From assembly GCA_039024295.1 (NCBI GenBank), contig JBCDIQ010000282.1, positions 1-7,982 of the forward strand: a stretch of 7,982 bases of DNA, read 5' to 3'. The number at the start of each line of letters is the position of its first letter. Position 1 is the stretch's first letter. Both the position numbers and the translations under genes were made by a program. Positions 6,838 through 7,982 of the stretch are shown here, in pieces. Source of the DNA: JBCDIQ01 sp039024295 (lineage in GTDB: Bacteria > Bacteroidota > Bacteroidia > J057). The notes below the pieces were generated by a model, which saw nothing but the letters and a program-made list of their open reading frames with translations, was not told the DNA's origin and did not search any database.

Positions 6838-7471
6838 CGAACAATTGAGGGATTTCCCGGATCATCTGATCTACTTCTTCCGGGCTCGTACCATCGTAAT
6901 ATCCACGAATCCGTCGTTGCTGATCCACCAGGATGAAAGCACCACTGTGTACGTAGCCTCCAGGCGCATTTTCATCTTCCATGGCACTGACCATGTATTG
7001 TTTGGCCATGTAATAGATGCTGTCTTTCGGCCCTGTCATGAGGTGCCAACGCCGCGAATCCACGCCGAGGTCTTCGGCATACGTACGAAGAACACCTACG
7101 GTATCATATTCAGGATCAAGGCTGTGGGACAAAATCTTGATGCGGTCATCTTCCAGGAACGCGTCATGTACCCGCTTCATTTCCTTTTTCATGATCGGGC
7201 AGATGGTGGGGCAACTGGTAAAGAAAAAGTCAGCAACATACACCTTATTTTCCACGACAGCTTCCGTGATGGTACTGCTGTCCTGGTCTACAAACCTGAA
7301 GCCAGGTACCGTGTAAGGAAGGGTGTCACTTACCGTTTTCCCATCAACCGTTTTCTCAACAATTTCACCAAGGCCCATGTAAGGCAATTTACGCGGCTCC
7401 TGGGTGGTATCATTTTTACATCCAAAAAGGATTGAAGCGAGAATAAGTCCCGCAAAAAGGGCGTTTTTCAT
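6830..7471 (-). CDS. SCO1/SenC family copper chaperone / thiol-disulfide lipoprotein
   Basis: This protein belongs to the SCO family, which helps assemble the CuA site of cytochrome oxidase or acts as a periplasmic thiol reductant. I choose the ATG at 7471 (213 residues) over a GTG two codons earlier, because MKNALFAGLILASILFGC is a compact lipoprotein signal with lipobox cysteine C18. The thioredoxin-like fold follows, with the copper-binding C87-P-T-I-C91 in FFFTSCPTICPIM and the third ligand H175 in GGYVHSGAFILVD. DPEYDTVGVLRTYA and RWHLMTG are further family landmarks, so all key residues are present. It sits 21 bases after the upstream lipoprotein gene and overlaps the cytochrome c gene by 8 bases, so all three are probably one operon devoted to respiratory metal or redox handling. 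Confidence 0.93.
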   Translation of the reverse strand: MKNALFAGLILASILFGCKNDTTQEPRKLPYMGLGEIVEKTVDGKTVSDTLPYTVPGFRFVDQDSSTITEAVVENKVYVADFFFTSCPTICPIMKKEMKRVHDAFLEDDRIKILSHSLDPEYDTVGVLRTYAEDLGVDSRRWHLMTGPKDSIYYMAKQYMVSAMEDENAPGGYVHSGAFILVDQQRRIRGYYDGTSPEEVDQMIREIPQLFDE

Positions 7472-7492
7472 GCTCACTTAACCAATATGTGA

Positions 7493-7936
7493 TCAGGGTT
7501 GTTTGCTCACCAGTCCATTCGCTTCTTCGATGGCAGATAGCATGGAAGTCTTCACTTCTTCCACCTTTACCATTTCTCCTGTCAGGTATTCCATGATTTC
7601 TTCATGGCTCTGGGTAGCGGGATCAGGCTTTTCAAATTCCCGCATCCAATTCATCATACCATCATCCGCATTTTTCAAATTGGTGGCTACCTGCTGTAGC
7701 GTGGCGAGCATAGCTGAATCAGGGATAGCCGTACTGTCAGCTGTAAGCATGGTGATTTTAGAGCCAACCGCCTTTTCCAGTTCATGGATTTGCCCCATCT
7801 TAGGCATTACCTCGTCGTGAACCGCCATCACTTCTCCCATGAGCTTGTCCTGGAGTTCTTTCTCAGCAGGGCCACAAGCAGTAACCAATACACTACCCAT
7901 CAAAAAGGTAAAAAGGATGTGAACGAAATATTTCAT
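7493..7936 (-). CDS. Small Met/His-rich helical lipoprotein
   Basis: This 147-residue protein has a lipoprotein signal, MKYFVHILFTFLMGSVLVTAC, with lipobox cysteine C21, so it is probably anchored in the periplasm. The rest is predicted mostly helical. The first helix (about 28-56) places M33, M37, H40, M44, M47 and H51 at alternating 4- and 3-residue steps, putting all on one face; HDEVMPKMG is its core. A second cluster is M94, M95 and M98 near W97, and a third helix has M115, M122 and M132. Relatives beside SCO genes in Bacteroidota are, as I recall, sometimes labelled 'viral A-type inclusion protein', a name with no functional meaning. It leads the gene run here, 21 bases before SCO. Metal binding is my inference; a plain coiled coil with a Met/His core is the alternative. 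Confidence 0.85.
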   Translation of the reverse strand: MKYFVHILFTFLMGSVLVTACGPAEKELQDKLMGEVMAVHDEVMPKMGQIHELEKAVGSKITMLTADSTAIPDSAMLATLQQVATNLKNADDGMMNWMREFEKPDPATQSHEEIMEYLTGEMVKVEEVKTSMLSAIEEANGLVSKQP

Positions 7937-7982
7937 AAGGAAGCTTTTTTATTGTTTGCAGTGAAATAACAAAACAGAAGCA

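Noticed and set aside
6782..7435. A 217-residue plus-strand reading frame
   Set aside because: It lies opposite the SCO and cytochrome genes, which carry complete family motifs; its translation has no recognisable domain.
7475..7477. GTG as start of the SCO gene
   Set aside because: It would add only M-S before a well-formed lipoprotein signal that begins at the ATG at 7471, and a stop codon sits directly before it.
1..7982. CRISPR array, tRNA or rRNA genes
   Set aside because: No regularly spaced direct repeats, no cloverleaf-like sequence and no conserved rRNA stretches were seen.

Overview
The window looks like chromosomal DNA of a Bacteroidota bacterium, probably in or near the Saprospiria (Lewinella/Haliscomenobacter-like). 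The grounds are two secreted proteins with type IX secretion (T9SS) style C-terminal domains, a LytS-type kinase with a LytTR regulator, signal peptides ending in A-Q, and weak or absent Shine-Dalgarno sequences. The phylum call is firm; anything narrower is inference.

Layout. (1) 1-2513, plus strand: two translationally coupled genes for exported proteins. The first is cut by the window edge, has propeller-like repeats and ends in a clear T9SS sorting domain. The second is a secreted protein of unknown function with a degenerate sorting domain. (2) 2514-2596: a short convergent gap holding a near-perfect inverted repeat. (3) 2597-4422, minus strand: a two-gene operon encoding a membrane histidine kinase and its LytTR response regulator, joined by a 4-base ATGA overlap. 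(4) 4527-6363: a minus-strand gene of unknown function and low GC that appears to be split by an ISL3-family insertion sequence (about 4806-6058, transposase on the plus strand). Its probable 3' part (4527-4805) has no start codon and is easily missed; its 5' part is 6059-6363. (5) 6403-7936, minus strand: an operon-like run of a Met/His-rich lipoprotein, an SCO1/SenC copper chaperone lipoprotein and a membrane-anchored mono-haem cytochrome c. The split gene lies 39 bases downstream of the cytochrome gene on the same strand.

How the genes fit together. Block 5 looks like a respiratory or copper-handling module: SCO proteins deliver copper or act as thiol reductants for cytochrome oxidase assembly, and a small cytochrome c is a natural partner. 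The lipoprotein's first helix carries Met and His at heptad spacing, suggesting a possible metal-binding face. The kinase and regulator form a self-contained signalling pair; nothing here shows their target. The most informative feature is the IS-disrupted gene. Its two pieces have similar low GC (about 37% and 40%, against about 54% in the neighbouring cytochrome gene) and both read on the minus strand up to the IS ends, but I could not find a target-site duplication. The transposase itself has no ATG, GTG or TTG start ahead of its zinc-binding N-terminus, so this IS copy may be inactive or poorly translated. I see no CRISPR array, tRNA, rRNA or convincing defence system.
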